A DNA stretch of 64,000 nt from VRUE01 sp033856275 (lineage in GTDB: Bacteria > Actinomycetota > Thermoleophilia > Solirubrobacterales > 70-9). Under the pieces are notes generated by a model. That model was not told where the DNA came from and searched no databases. It saw only the letters and a list, made by a program, of their open reading frames with translations. Below, piece after piece: positions 40,805 through 50,901 of this stretch. The stretch lies in assembly GCA_033856275.1 (NCBI GenBank), contig JAWVFJ010000013.1, positions 27,568-91,567 on the forward strand, given 5' to 3'. Numbering within the stretch: the stretch's first letter is position 1; the number at the start of each line of letters is the position of its first letter. The translations under genes and the position numbers were made by a program.

Positions 40805-40814
40805 GCCGCTTGGA

Positions 40815-42128
40815 GTGACGACGGGGCGCAAGCTCTTCGGAACCGACGGGGTCCGAGGGGAGGCTGGAACCTTCCTCACGGCCGAGCTTGCCACCGCGCT
40901 GGGTCGGGCCGCCACCGCGTCGCTGGACTTGTCGCGGCCGCAGGTCTTGATCGTGCGCGACACCCGTGCGTCGGGACCGATGCTCGAGTCCGCCCTGGCC
41001 GCCGGTATCGCCGCTGCTGGCGGGGACGCACTGCTCGGTGGCGTGCTGCCAACGCCGGCCGCGGCGATCTTGGTCAAACGACTCGGCTTCGACCTCGCCG
41101 CCGTCGTATCTGCCTCCCACAATCCCTATCGGGACAACGGGATCAAGTTCTTCTCGGGGCAGGGGACGAAGCTCGACGACGATGCCGAGGCACGGATCGA
41201 GGCACGGATCGAGGCCGCCGGAGAGAACGCCGAGACGGGTCAGGTGCGCGAACTGAACGGCGGCCTCGAGGACTATCTGCGCGCCCTGCAGTCGGCTTTT
41301 CCGCTCGACCTATCGGGCCACCGAGTGCTGCTCGACTGCGCCAACGGCGCCACCTTCCGCGCCGCGCCGGCGATCTTCGAACGCCTTGGCGCCAGCGTCG
41401 AGACGATCGGTACCGAGCCCGACGGGCGCAATATCAACGACGGCTGTGGCTCCACCCACCTCGATCGCATCGCCGCGGCGATCGCGGCCTCCGAGGCGAC
41501 GATCGGCTTCGCCTTCGACGGTGACGGCGATCGAGTTCTCGCAGTCGACGGTTCCGGCCGTACGCACGATGGCGATGAGCTGATCGCCTTGGTTGCCCGT
41601 GGTATGGCACACCGGGACGAGTTGGCCGGCGGTGTCGCCGTTACCGTGATGAGCAACTACGGCTTCCACCAGGCGATGGAGGAAGCCAGTATCGACGTCG
41701 CGGTGACCCAGGTCGGCGACCGCTACGTGCTTGACGAGCTGCGCGAGCGCGGCTGGGCGCTGGGTGGCGAGCAGTCGGGTCACATCATCGACACCCGCTT
41801 CGTCGCCACCGGTGACGGCATCGCCGCGGCGCTGGCGACGATGCGCGAGCTGGACGGCGGCGATCTCGCCACGGTCGCCCCGATGGACAAACTGCCCCAA
41901 ACCCTGGTCAACGTCGAGGTCGCCGACCGCGAGGCGATCGCCGAGGCGAAGCCGGTCTGGGAGGCGGTCGAGCGCGAGGGCGCGGCGCTCGAGGGCCGTG
42001 GCCGGGTACTGCTGCGGCCGTCGGGTACCGAGCCCCTAGTGCGGGTGATGGTCGAGGCGCCGAGCGCCGAAGAGGCCGAGGCGGTTTGCCAGAGGCTTGT
42101 CAGTCTCGTCCGCCAAGAGCTGGCCTAG
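40815..42128 (+). CDS. glmM: Phosphoglucosamine mutase
   Basis: 437 residues. RKLFGTDGVRGEAG start, phosphoserine loop VVSASHNPYRDNGIKFF, metal loop FAFDGDGDR, sugar loop GGEQSGHII and phosphate loop RPSGTEPLVRVM are all intact. Converts glucosamine-6-P to glucosamine-1-P for UDP-GlcNAc. GTG start ten nt after rpsI. Followed by glmS, its metabolic predecessor. Confidence 0.95.
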   Translation: MTTGRKLFGTDGVRGEAGTFLTAELATALGRAATASLDLSRPQVLIVRDTRASGPMLESALAAGIAAAGGDALLGGVLPTPAAAILVKRLGFDLAAVVSASHNPYRDNGIKFFSGQGTKLDDDAEARIEARIEAAGENAETGQVRELNGGLEDYLRALQSAFPLDLSGHRVLLDCANGATFRAAPAIFERLGASVETIGTEPDGRNINDGCGSTHLDRIAAAIAASEATIGFAFDGDGDRVLAVDGSGRTHDGDELIALVARGMAHRDELAGGVAVTVMSNYGFHQAMEEASIDVAVTQVGDRYVLDELRERGWALGGEQSGHIIDTRFVATGDGIAAALATMRELDGGDLATVAPMDKLPQTLVNVEVADREAIAEAKPVWEAVEREGAALEGRGRVLLRPSGTEPLVRVMVEAPSAEEAEAVCQRLVSLVRQELA

Positions 42129-42159
42129 CTCCGCGGCCTCTACCCTTCATCGCCTCCTT

Positions 42160-44019
42160 ATGTGCGGAATCGTCGGATACGTGGGCGGACGCCCCTGCCT
42201 TGACCTCCTGGTGGCGGGACTCGAGAAGCTCGAGTACCGCGGCTATGACTCGGCCGGAATCTCGGTCATCGACGACGGCAAGATCGACAGCGTTCGCGCC
42301 GTTGGCAACCTCGAGAACCTACGCGCGGCGGTCGCCGAGCAGGACGAGAACGGCGGCGGGGTCGCGGTCGCGGCTCGGGCCGCGACAACCGGCGTCGCCC
42401 ACACCCGCTGGGCCACCCACGGTCGCGTCACCGAGGAGAACGCCCATCCCCACGGCGATTGCACCGATCGCATCCACATCGTGCTCAACGGGATCGTCGA
42501 GAACCACGCCGAGCTGCGCCGCGAGCTGGCCGAGCAGGGGCATCGCTTCAGCTCCGAGACCGACGCCGAGATCGTCTCCCACCTGATCGAGCGCAGCTAC
42601 GACGGCGACCTCACCGAGGCGGTGCGTACCTGTTTCGCTGAGCTGCGCGGTCACTACGCCTTCGTCGCGATGCACGCCGACGAGCCGGGCCGCCTGGTCG
42701 GCGCCCGCAGGGAGTGCCCGTTGGTCGCCGGCGTCGGCAAGGGGGAGACCTTCCTCGCCTCGGCGATTCCCGCCTTCCTCGCCGAGACCCGCGAAGCGGT
42801 GGCAATCGAAAACGACGAGATCGTCACCGTCGACGCCTTTGGCGTGAGCATCACCGACGCTGGGGGCGAGCCGGTCGAGCGAGGCTCCGAAGAGATCTCC
42901 TGGGACGAGTCCGCCGCCGAGAAGGGCGGCTATGAAACCTTCATGCTGAAGGAGATCCACGAACAGGCCGATGCCGTCGCCGAGACGATCGCCGACCGGC
43001 TGCCAAACGACGACGCGGTCGACCTCTCCGAACTCGAGCTCGACGACTCCTACCTCCGCGGCATCCAACGGATCGTGATCGTCGCCTGCGGCACCTCCTA
43101 CCACGCCGGCCTGGTTGGCCGCTACGCGATCGAGGAGTGGGCGCGCGTGCCGGTCGAGATGGACATCGCCTCCGAGTACCGATATCGCAATCCGGTGATC
43201 GGCAAGCAGGACCTGGTGATCGGCATCACCCAGTCGGGAGAGACGGCGGACACGCTGGCGGCAATGCGCCTCGCCCGCGAGAACGGCGCCAAGGTGCTGG
43301 CGATCACCAACGTGATGGGCAGCCAGGCGACCCGCGATGCCGACAGCGTCCTCTATACCCGCGCCGGGCCGGAGGTCAGCGTCGCCGCGACCAAGACGTT
43401 CGTGGCCCAGGTGGCCTCGATGTACCTGTTGGGGCTGCGCCTGGCTGAGCTGCGCGGCACCTTGCCGCCGGAGCGCCTGGCCGAGCTGGTCGCCGAACTG
43501 AAGTCGATTCCGTCCAAGATCGACGTCACGATCGCCGCCAGCGAAGGCCCGGCTCAGGAGATCGCCGCTGCCCAGGCCGACCACGACTTCTTCCTCTACC
43601 TGGGCCGCCACATCGGCCTACCCGTTTGTCTCGAGGGGGCGCTGAAGCTGAAGGAGATCTCCTACATCCCGACCGATGCCTACGCCGCCGGCGAGATGAA
43701 GCACGGGCCGATCGCCCTGCTCGATGAGTCGACTCCGGTCATCTGCGTCGCCACCGACAGCCCGGTGCTCGACAAGGTGCTCTCCAACGTCGAAGAGGTG
43801 CGCGCCCGCGGCGCCGAGACGATCGCGATCGTCACGCAGGGCGATGAGCAGGTCGCCGCCGTGGCCGATCGGACGATCGAGGTCGCCCGTACCGACTGGA
43901 TCCTGCAGCCAATCGTCGCGATCCTGCCCCTGCAGTTGCTCGCCTACGACATCGCCCGTGCCCGGGGGCTCAATGTCGACCAGCCGCGCAACCTCGCCAA
44001 GACCGTGACTGTCGAGTAG
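42160..44019 (+). CDS. glmS: Glutamine-fructose-6-phosphate aminotransferase (isomerising)
   Basis: 619 residues. Catalytic Cys2 in MCGIVGYVG after Met removal, THGRVTEENAHPH glutaminase pocket, two SIS domains (VACGTSYHAGLVG; ITQSGETADTLAAMRLA) and the C-terminal QPRNLAKTVTVE. Makes glucosamine-6-P from fructose-6-P and glutamine, the first step towards UDP-GlcNAc. ATG 42160 is fixed by the need for Cys at position 2. No ribosome site is obvious; TACCCT upstream may be a -10. Confidence 0.96.
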   Translation: MCGIVGYVGGRPCLDLLVAGLEKLEYRGYDSAGISVIDDGKIDSVRAVGNLENLRAAVAEQDENGGGVAVAARAATTGVAHTRWATHGRVTEENAHPHGDCTDRIHIVLNGIVENHAELRRELAEQGHRFSSETDAEIVSHLIERSYDGDLTEAVRTCFAELRGHYAFVAMHADEPGRLVGARRECPLVAGVGKGETFLASAIPAFLAETREAVAIENDEIVTVDAFGVSITDAGGEPVERGSEEISWDESAAEKGGYETFMLKEIHEQADAVAETIADRLPNDDAVDLSELELDDSYLRGIQRIVIVACGTSYHAGLVGRYAIEEWARVPVEMDIASEYRYRNPVIGKQDLVIGITQSGETADTLAAMRLARENGAKVLAITNVMGSQATRDADSVLYTRAGPEVSVAATKTFVAQVASMYLLGLRLAELRGTLPPERLAELVAELKSIPSKIDVTIAASEGPAQEIAAAQADHDFFLYLGRHIGLPVCLEGALKLKEISYIPTDAYAAGEMKHGPIALLDESTPVICVATDSPVLDKVLSNVEEVRARGAETIAIVTQGDEQVAAVADRTIEVARTDWILQPIVAILPLQLLAYDIARARGLNVDQPRNLAKTVTVE

Positions 44020-44047
44020 CGCCCCGACCGCTACTCTTCTCGCCAAC

Positions 44048-45613
44048 ATGGTCAGGATCCGTCTATCCATTGCGGTTCTCGCGCTGATTGCGGCGATTGT
44101 GGTCGCTGGCTGTGGCGGCGGTGGCAGCAGCAGCGGCTCTTCCAGTTCGACCTTGGCAGCGCTCGCTTCCCCCGGCTCGCTCGTCTTCGCCGAAGGCGAA
44201 CTGAAACCAACGGGGGAACTGAAGAGCAACGTCGATGCGGTTGCCAAGCGACTGGCGGGGGTCAACAGCCTTGGCGAATTCGTCATCTCCGAACTTGAAA
44301 GCTCCGCGCGCCAGGAAGGCGAACCCTTCGATTACGCCAGGGAAGTCGAACCCTGGCTAGGAAAAAGGGGGGGAGTCGCCTTCGAACGGCTCATTGACGG
44401 AGAACTCTCCGAACCGCTGATCGCAGTGCAGACGACAGATCCAAAAGCGGCCCAGGCCTTCATCGACAAGCAGACTAAAGAAAGCAGCGATCCCTCTAAA
44501 GGCGTTTCCTACGAAGGGATCCACTTCAAGGTTGGTGGCCCCGAAAACAATGCGGTTGGCCTGATCGGGGAAACGCTCGTTTTCGCTAACAGCGAAAAGG
44601 AATTCAAAGCCGCCATCGATGCGTCTCAGGGCGATTCGCTCGGCGGTGAAGATCGCTTCCAGAAAGCAATCGCGTCCGCCTCCAACGGCAGCTTCGCCGA
44701 CGTCTACGTCGACGTCGGCGGCATCATCGAACAGTCCGAAGACGAAATCGACGCCCAAACAAAGGAAGTGCTGCAAAGCGCCGGGATCGATCCGAGCGAA
44801 GCGACGGCGGTGGCCAGCGTTATCCCCAAGTCCGACCAGGTCCAGGTCGACCTGAGCAGCGATCTTGGCGGCGAGAAGGCGCCCGCTGGAGACTCCTCCA
44901 AACTGCTCAGCTCGCTGCCCGCCAGTTCTTTTGCGGCCTTCGCCTTCACGGGATTCAACGAACAACTCGAAGAAGCGATCAACAGCCTCGACGAGTCCGG
45001 TATCCCACCTGACTTGGGCTCGAACGAACTGAAGAGCACGCTGAGCCAAGCGGGCATCGACCTCGACAAGATCGTGGCTTCGCTGCGGGAAGGCGCGGTA
45101 TTCGCGGAAGGCAATAACCGGAGCAGTCTCGGCGGCGCCCTAGTGGTCACCGGCAACTCGAGCGAAGCGGCTGACGCGATCGGCAGCCTCGGCACGCTGC
45201 TGCGCGGCGCCCACGTGCCGGGGATAACGGCGGTCGGAGGCAAGGCGAGCGGCTTCTCGGTCAACAACGGGGGACCCAGCGCCACACCGATCGTCGTCGT
45301 CGCCAAGGGCGATCGGATCGCGGTTGGCTACGGCTTGGCCCCGGCGCTTGCCGGGCTCAACGCCGGCTCCGGCGCGACGCTCTCGGACAAGCCCGGCTAC
45401 AAGGCCGCCGTCGCAGCGCTTGGTAAGACGCCGATCAGCGCTTTCGTCGACGGTCCGGCAGCTTTGAGCCTCGCCGAAGCGCTCGTGCCGCGCTCTAAAA
45501 CCGAATTCTGGGAAGCCGTGCCCTACCTGAAGAAGATCAGCTACATCGGCCTTGGATCCGGCACCAACGGGGAACTGGCTACAGCGACGCTGATCGCGGG
45601 TCTCGGCAAATAG
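44048..45613 (+). CDS. DUF3352-type lipoprotein
   Basis: 521 residues. Lipoprotein signal with lipobox VVAGC (Cys about 22) and a Gly/Ser linker, then a long soluble alphabeta region with repeated 'F-D-Q-' and 'GG-LV-TGNSSEAADAI' blocks typical of DUF3352. Function unknown. It sits inside the glmM-glmS-acpS-nnr row. Codon use leans to GAA for Glu and AAA for Lys in the first half, unlike its neighbours, which use GAG. Confidence 0.72.
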   Translation: MVRIRLSIAVLALIAAIVVAGCGGGGSSSGSSSSTLAALASPGSLVFAEGELKPTGELKSNVDAVAKRLAGVNSLGEFVISELESSARQEGEPFDYAREVEPWLGKRGGVAFERLIDGELSEPLIAVQTTDPKAAQAFIDKQTKESSDPSKGVSYEGIHFKVGGPENNAVGLIGETLVFANSEKEFKAAIDASQGDSLGGEDRFQKAIASASNGSFADVYVDVGGIIEQSEDEIDAQTKEVLQSAGIDPSEATAVASVIPKSDQVQVDLSSDLGGEKAPAGDSSKLLSSLPASSFAAFAFTGFNEQLEEAINSLDESGIPPDLGSNELKSTLSQAGIDLDKIVASLREGAVFAEGNNRSSLGGALVVTGNSSEAADAIGSLGTLLRGAHVPGITAVGGKASGFSVNNGGPSATPIVVVAKGDRIAVGYGLAPALAGLNAGSGATLSDKPGYKAAVAALGKTPISAFVDGPAALSLAEALVPRSKTEFWEAVPYLKKISYIGLGSGTNGELATATLIAGLGK

Positions 45614-45620
45614 CTGCCCG

Positions 45621-45983
45621 ATGAGGTCGGGAGTCGGCATCGATCTGCTCGAGATCGACCGCCTCGAGCGCGCCCTCCAGCGCTATCCCCGCCTCGCCGA
45701 GCGTGTCTTCACCTACGCAGAGCGCGAGTACGCGATGGCACGGGTACGCCCGGCTCGTCACTTCGCGGCCCGTTTCGCCGCCAAGGAGGCAGTGGTCAAG
45801 GCGCTTGGGCTCGACGGTGGTTTCGGTCTCGGCGAGATCGAGGTCGTAGCGGGAAAGCCCCCCGCTGTGCGACTTTCCGGTCACGCCGCCGAGGTGGCGG
45901 CCGGACGGCTTATCGATGTCTCACTCACTCACTCGCGGGACTTTGCGGCCGCCGTCGCGGTCATCCAGGCAAGTGATAGTTAG
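45621..45983 (+). CDS. acpS: Holo-[acyl-carrier-protein] synthase
   Basis: 120 residues. D8 in VGIDLLEIDRL and E56/K60 in RFAAKEAVVKAL are the magnesium and CoA-binding residues; THSRDFAAAVAV near the C-terminus. Transfers phosphopantetheine from CoA to ACP. ATG 45621 lies seven nt after the DUF3352 gene, in the conserved actinobacterial order acpS-nnr-alr. Confidence 0.93.
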   Translation: MRSGVGIDLLEIDRLERALQRYPRLAERVFTYAEREYAMARVRPARHFAARFAAKEAVVKALGLDGGFGLGEIEVVAGKPPAVRLSGHAAEVAAGRLIDVSLTHSRDFAAAVAVIQASDS

Positions 45984-45990
45984 CAAATAT

Positions 45991-46003
45991 CAATGAATCA
46001 TTG
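45991..46003. promoter_or_regulatory. AT-rich inverted repeat upstream of nnr
   Basis: CAATG-AAT-CATTG within an unusually AT-rich 40-bp gap, 26 nt before the nnr ATG; TAGGCT (46015-46020) could be the -10. A possible operator. Confidence 0.35.
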
Positions 46004-46028
46004 TGCTTTTCGAGGCTAGGCTCTCGGC

Positions 46029-47495
46029 ATGGAGCCGTGGCTGAGTCCCCTTTTCGACGCTGATGGGATCCGGGCGGTGGACCGCTGGGCGATCGAGGAG
46101 CAGGGAATCGCAGAAGCTGAACTGATGGACGCGGCAGGAACCGCGCTGGCAGAGGCCGTGGCCGGATTGGCGCCGCAGGGGCCGGTGCGGATCGTCTGCG
46201 GCAAGGGCAACAACGGCGGCGATGGCCTGATAGCGGCCCGGCGGCTGGGCGAGATGGGGTTCGAGGTTGCGGTTCTCGAGCTCCCCGAGGGGGAACTGGA
46301 GGACCTCGACGGCTGGTTCGAGGGAGCTGGAGCCGTCGTCGATGCGATCTTCGGCACTGGCTTCGCGGGGGCGCCTCGCGCACCAGCCGACGCGGCCATC
46401 GAAGCGATCAACCGCTGCGGTGCCCCGGTCGTGGCTTGCGACATCGCCTCTGGAGTCGATGCCTCGACTGGAGAGGTCGCGGGGGCCGCCGTCGAAGCCG
46501 ACCTGACCGTCAGTTTCCATGCCGCCAAGATCGGGCACCGGATCGCCCCGGGAAAGTGGCACACAGGCGAGCTGCTGGTCGTGCCGATTGGCATTCCGGA
46601 TGGGGCGCCCGTCGAGCCACGGGCGGGGGCTATCGGACCAGAGGTGCTCGCAATGCTGCCCTCGCGCGGGCCGCGGTCGACCAAGTTCAGCTCCGGGCAG
46701 GTGGTCATCGCGGGCGGGTCGCGTGGCCTCACCGGCGCGGTGCGGATGTCTGCGGGGGCGGCAATTCGCGCCGGGGCCGGCTACGCCACCGTCGCCGTGC
46801 CGGCCGACCTGGAGGCGATCTTCGAGAGCGGCCAGCCCGAGGTGATGTCGGCGGGTTGCCCCGGAGGCGATGGCTGCCTGGCACCCGCCTCGCTCAAGGC
46901 GATCCTGCGCGCGTTCGAACGGGCCGCGGCGGGGGTGCTCGGTCCGGGGATGGGTCGCGACCCCGGCTCAGTCGAGCTTGCCCGTGAGGCCGCCGCTGCG
47001 ATCGAGGCGCCGCTGGTGATCGATGCCGACGGGCTCAACGCCTTCGCCGGGGAGCTAGGCCGGATCGCCCAGCGCAAGGCGGCAACGGTCCTCACGCCGC
47101 ATGCCGGGGAGCTGGGACGGCTGCTCGGTCGCTCCTCAGAGGAGATCGGCGCAAAACGGCTTGCCGCGGCCCGGGAGGCCGCCGAGCAGGCAACCGCGAT
47201 CGTCGTCCTCAAGGGCGACGACACGATCGTCACCGATGGCGAGCGGCTGGCTGTCAACGCGCTCTCCTCTCCGGCGCTCGCGACCGCGGGTACCGGCGAC
47301 GTCCTCTCAGGCATCACCGCGGCGATGCTGGCCCGCGGCCTCGAGCCCTTTGCCGCCGTTTGCGCCGCGGTCCTCGCCCACGCGCGGGCGGGTCGCGAGG
47401 CAGCCCGTCGAATCGGAGCCGTGGAGTCGGTCATCGCCACCGACGTGATCGAGTCGATTGCGGGGGGGATGCGCCCCGGCGCGCCCGTGGAATAA
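46029..47495 (+). CDS. nnr: Bifunctional NAD(P)H-hydrate epimerase / ADP-dependent dehydratase
   Basis: 488 residues. N-terminal YjeF_N epimerase (IVCGKGNNGGDGL, VACDIASGVDAS), C-terminal ribokinase-like dehydratase (FSSGQVVIAGGSRGLTGA, LTPHAGELGRLLG, LSSPALATAGTGDVLSGIT). Repairs NADHX/NADPHX. ATG 46029. It is located between acpS and alr as in many Gram-positives. Confidence 0.94.
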   Translation: MEPWLSPLFDADGIRAVDRWAIEEQGIAEAELMDAAGTALAEAVAGLAPQGPVRIVCGKGNNGGDGLIAARRLGEMGFEVAVLELPEGELEDLDGWFEGAGAVVDAIFGTGFAGAPRAPADAAIEAINRCGAPVVACDIASGVDASTGEVAGAAVEADLTVSFHAAKIGHRIAPGKWHTGELLVVPIGIPDGAPVEPRAGAIGPEVLAMLPSRGPRSTKFSSGQVVIAGGSRGLTGAVRMSAGAAIRAGAGYATVAVPADLEAIFESGQPEVMSAGCPGGDGCLAPASLKAILRAFERAAAGVLGPGMGRDPGSVELAREAAAAIEAPLVIDADGLNAFAGELGRIAQRKAATVLTPHAGELGRLLGRSSEEIGAKRLAAAREAAEQATAIVVLKGDDTIVTDGERLAVNALSSPALATAGTGDVLSGITAAMLARGLEPFAAVCAAVLAHARAGREAARRIGAVESVIATDVIESIAGGMRPGAPVE

Positions 47496-47577
47496 CCTCG
47501 TACTGACGAAGGGGCTGTGCGTCGGCTCCGGGTCGCGAAGAATCAGATATGCACGCTCCCTCCGCCGACACTTGCCT

Positions 47578-48042
47578 GTGAAGACCGCCGCCGAGATCAT
47601 GGACGCCGACGTGCCGACCGTTTCCCCGGACGCCGATGCACGCGCCGCGATCGAGCTGCTCGCGAAGACCGAGATCGGCGCCTTGCCGGTCACCGACGAG
47701 GAACGCAAGGTGGTCGGCATTGTCAGCGAGTCCGACCTGATCCTCGGCGACGAGGAGGCTGACTTGCACCTCCCCCACTACCTCAACATCATGGGCGGGA
47801 TCGTCTTCGTCGGCTCGATGAAGGGTTTCGAGAAGCGGCTCGACAAGGCGTTCGCGACGAAGGTCTCCGAGCTGATGACTCCCGACCCGGTCGTCGTTCA
47901 CACCGATGACGACGCCGAGGCCGTCGCTCGCAAGATCGCCGAGTCGCACCACAACCACTTGCCCGTTGTCGACGCCGAGGGTCGCCTCGCCGGGCTTGTC
48001 ACGCGGGCCGACGCGCTGGCCGCGCTCGTCGCCAACGACTAG
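47578..48042 (+). CDS. Tandem CBS-domain protein
   Basis: 154 residues: two CBS modules (about 1-55 and 95-152) with IGALPVTDEERKVVGIVSESDLIL and NHLPVVDAEGRLAGLVTRADAL. Between them lies an HYLNIMGG segment seen in stand-alone CBS proteins that bind adenine nucleotides. Partner unknown. GTG start chosen at VKTAAEIMDADVPTVSPD. Confidence 0.85.
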   Translation: MKTAAEIMDADVPTVSPDADARAAIELLAKTEIGALPVTDEERKVVGIVSESDLILGDEEADLHLPHYLNIMGGIVFVGSMKGFEKRLDKAFATKVSELMTPDPVVVHTDDDAEAVARKIAESHHNHLPVVDAEGRLAGLVTRADALAALVAND

Positions 48043-48064
48043 TGCCCGGGCACTGAAAAGGCCG

Positions 48065-49174
48065 ATGGCGCGGGCAGCCGCCCGGATCGACCTTGGCGCC
48101 GTCGAGCGCAACTGCGCGCGGCTGAAGACAGAGCTGCGCGAGGGCGCCGAGCTCTGCGCCGTGGTCAAGGCAGACGGCTATGGACACGGCGCCGATGCCT
48201 GCGCGAGTGCGGCGCTGGCCGGTGGCGCCACGCGCCTGGCCGTGGCCACCGGCGCCGAGGCAGCGCAGATTGGGCGACGCCTTCCCCAGATTCCCCTGCT
48301 TACGATGGGAGCCCTTACCCCCGACGAGCTCGACAGCGCTCTGGCGGCGGGCTCTGAAGTCGCCGTCTGGCGCGACGGCTTCCGCGATCTCCTCGCCGCT
48401 CGCGGGCGGGCGCAGGGCCGCGCTATCCGCGTCCACGTCAAGCACGACAGCGGCATGGGGCGCCTCGGCAATCCCGACGCGAGCGAGGTGCTCTCTCTGG
48501 CTCGTGCCTGTGCCGAGGACCCGATGCTCGAGTTGGCCGGAATCTGGACCCACTTTGCCACCGCGGATGAACCCGATTCCAGCTTCTTCGGCGAGCAGGT
48601 CGATCGCTTTGAAGCGGTCGTCGAGGCAGTCAGGTCCGAGTTCCGGGGCGTTATCGCGCACGCTGCTAACAGTGCCGCGGTCTTTCGCGATTCCCGCGCG
48701 CACTTCGACATGGCGCGCTGCGGTGTCGCCGTTTACGGTCTTGACCCCTTTCAGGGCGACCCCGCGGAGCGGGGTCTCGTTCCGGCACTCTCGCTGCATT
48801 CCTACGTCGCCGACGTCAAGCGCTTTCCCGCGGGTGCCAGCGCGGGCTATGGACGGACCTGGAGGGCGCCAGCCGATACCTGGGTCGGAGTGCTGCCGCT
48901 CGGTTACGGCGACGGCGTGCGACGCGGCCTCTCGAACAACGCTGAGGTCTTGGTCCGCGGCCGTCGCCATCCCCTTGTCGGCACGGTCTCGATGGACAAC
49001 CTGACCGTTGATCTCGGTCCTGAGACGGATATCGAGCCGGGGGACGATGCCGTTCTGATCGGTTCCCAAGGCGGGGACTCGATACGCGCTGAGGAGGTCG
49101 CACAGCGCCTCGGCACGATCAACTACGAGGTCACTTGTGGGATCTCGGCAAGGGTCCCCCGCGAGCCGGCATGA
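48065..49174 (+). CDS. alr: Alanine racemase
   Basis: 369 residues, fold-type III PLP enzyme. PLP lysine K35 in AVVKADGYGHG; VHVKHDSGMGRLG; catalytic Tyr in SAGYGRTW; C-terminal SMDNLTVDLG. Makes D-alanine for peptidoglycan. ATG 48065; stop overlaps cca (ATGA). Confidence 0.95.
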   Translation: MARAAARIDLGAVERNCARLKTELREGAELCAVVKADGYGHGADACASAALAGGATRLAVATGAEAAQIGRRLPQIPLLTMGALTPDELDSALAAGSEVAVWRDGFRDLLAARGRAQGRAIRVHVKHDSGMGRLGNPDASEVLSLARACAEDPMLELAGIWTHFATADEPDSSFFGEQVDRFEAVVEAVRSEFRGVIAHAANSAAVFRDSRAHFDMARCGVAVYGLDPFQGDPAERGLVPALSLHSYVADVKRFPAGASAGYGRTWRAPADTWVGVLPLGYGDGVRRGLSNNAEVLVRGRRHPLVGTVSMDNLTVDLGPETDIEPGDDAVLIGSQGGDSIRAEEVAQRLGTINYEVTCGISARVPREPA

Positions 49175-50592
49175 GCACAGTCGGAGAACGTCTTGACTCC
49201 GCTCCACTGGTTGACTTGGCGCGGCGCGCCGTTGGCGAGCGGGACGGGGTGTGGATCGCCGGTGGCGCGGTCCGCGACGCGGCCCTCGGGCGCGAGGTAG
49301 TCGACCTCGACCTCGCCGTCGCCGGCGATCCGGCGCCGGTCGCAAAGGCGATCGCACGCGAGGGTGGCGCCCACTCCTTCGAGCTCTCCGCCGAGTTCGC
49401 GACCTGGCGGGCGGTGGCTGCCGATCACAGTTGGCAGATAGACGTCACGGCCCTGCGCGGCGAGACGATCGAGGCCGATCTGGCGGAGCGCGATTTCACC
49501 ATCGGCGCCGTGGCCGTACCGCTTGGCGGCGGTGCGCCGCGCGATCCGTATGGGGGCCTTGCCGATCTCGACCGTGGCCTGCTGCGCACGGTAAGCGCGC
49601 GCAGCTTTGCAGCCGATCCGCTGCGCCTGTTGCGCGCCGCCCGCTTCGCCGCCGGACTCGGATTGGAGGTCGACTCCGCCACCGCCTCGCTGGCGCGCGC
49701 GGAAGCTGCTCGCGCCGGTGAGGCCGCCGGCGAGCGCCAGTTGGTCGAGCTGCGACAGCTGATCGGAGGCCCCGATCCATTGCGAGGGATGCGGTTGCTC
49801 GACGAGCTCGGCCTGACGGCGGTAGTGCTGCCGGAGCTGGAGGCGTTGCGCGGGGTCGAGCAGGGACCCAACCATCACCTCGACGTGCACGGCCACACGA
49901 TGGCGGTGCTCGAGCGCACGCTCGAGGTCGAGCGAAACCTGGCACGCTTCGGCGGTGAGCGCGCTGATCAGCTCACCGCGTTGCTTGCCGAGCCGCTTGC
50001 TGACGAGATCAGCCGCGGCACGGCCCTGCGCTTCGGCGCCCTGCTGCACGACATCGGTAAGCCGGTGACGCGCTCCGAGCGCGACGGCTACGTCACCTTC
50101 CTCGGCCACGACCGCGACGGTGTCGAGATCGTTGGCACGCTCTGCGACCGTCTGCGAGCGAGCCGGGGCCTCACGCGTCATCTTCAGGACCTCACCCTGC
50201 ACCACCTGCGCCTTGGTTTTCTCGTCCAAGAGGCGCCGCTGCCACCGCGGCGTGTCCACGAGTACCTGCGCGCTACCGATCCTGTCGCCGCTGACGTGAC
50301 GCTGCTGACCGTCGCCGACCGGCTCTCCGCTCGTGGCTCGGGTCCCCTTGCCACGGAGGAGGCGATCGAGGCGCATTTGGCGCTCGCCAGGCAGATGCTT
50401 GCGGCCGCGCTCGACTGGCGTCGCGAGGGTCCGCCGAAACCGCTGTTGCGGGGCGACGAGCTGGCCCGCGAGCTCGGTCTGGCCGTTGGCCCCGAAGTTG
50501 GCGAGCTGCTCGCCGAGCTGGAGGCGGCCCAGTATGCCGGCGAGATTTCCAGCCGCGAGGCCGCGATTGAGCACCTGCGCCGTCAAAAGTGA
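49171..50592 (+). CDS. cca: tRNA nucleotidyltransferase / poly(A)-polymerase family with HD domain
   Basis: 473 residues. Class II nucleotidyltransferase head with GGAVRDAAL and the metal pair in VDLDLAV; RNA-binding domain (AERDFTIGAVAVPL, DPLRLLRAARFAA); then an HD phosphohydrolase motif LLHDIGKP. CCA addition is the likely task. Start ATG overlaps the alr stop. Confidence 0.88.
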   Translation: MSTVGERLDSAPLVDLARRAVGERDGVWIAGGAVRDAALGREVVDLDLAVAGDPAPVAKAIAREGGAHSFELSAEFATWRAVAADHSWQIDVTALRGETIEADLAERDFTIGAVAVPLGGGAPRDPYGGLADLDRGLLRTVSARSFAADPLRLLRAARFAAGLGLEVDSATASLARAEAARAGEAAGERQLVELRQLIGGPDPLRGMRLLDELGLTAVVLPELEALRGVEQGPNHHLDVHGHTMAVLERTLEVERNLARFGGERADQLTALLAEPLADEISRGTALRFGALLHDIGKPVTRSERDGYVTFLGHDRDGVEIVGTLCDRLRASRGLTRHLQDLTLHHLRLGFLVQEAPLPPRRVHEYLRATDPVAADVTLLTVADRLSARGSGPLATEEAIEAHLALARQMLAAALDWRREGPPKPLLRGDELARELGLAVGPEVGELLAELEAAQYAGEISSREAAIEHLRRQK

Positions 50593-50674
50593 ATTGGAGC
50601 GCCGAGCGGGCGAGCAATCCATATCTGATTCCGTTGCGCAGCGAGCGCGGCGCGACTGTTATGTTCCCCGCCGC

Positions 50675-50893
50675 ATGGCGAAAGAGGAGAAGATCGAGAT
50701 GGAGGGCGAGATCACCGAGGCCCTCCCCAACACGATGTTCAGGGTCAAACTCGACAACGGCCACGATGTGCTTGGCCATATCTCGGGCAAGATGCGCCGC
50801 CACTACATCCGCATCCTCCCCGGCGACCGGGTCAAGATCGAGCTTTCGCCCTACGACCTCGACCGGGGCCGCATCACCTACCGCTACAAATAG
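50675..50893 (+). CDS. infA: Translation initiation factor IF-1
   Basis: 72 residues, OB fold, typical: EMEGEITEALPNTMFRVKL, GHISGKMRRHYIRILPGDRV, IELSPYDLDRGRITYRYK. Placed outside the ribosomal-protein operon where infA usually lies. ATG 50675; a TTATGT -10-like sequence lies just upstream, so it may start its own transcript. Confidence 0.95.
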   Translation: MAKEEKIEMEGEITEALPNTMFRVKLDNGHDVLGHISGKMRRHYIRILPGDRVKIELSPYDLDRGRITYRYK

Positions 50894-50901
50894 GCGCAGC
50901 G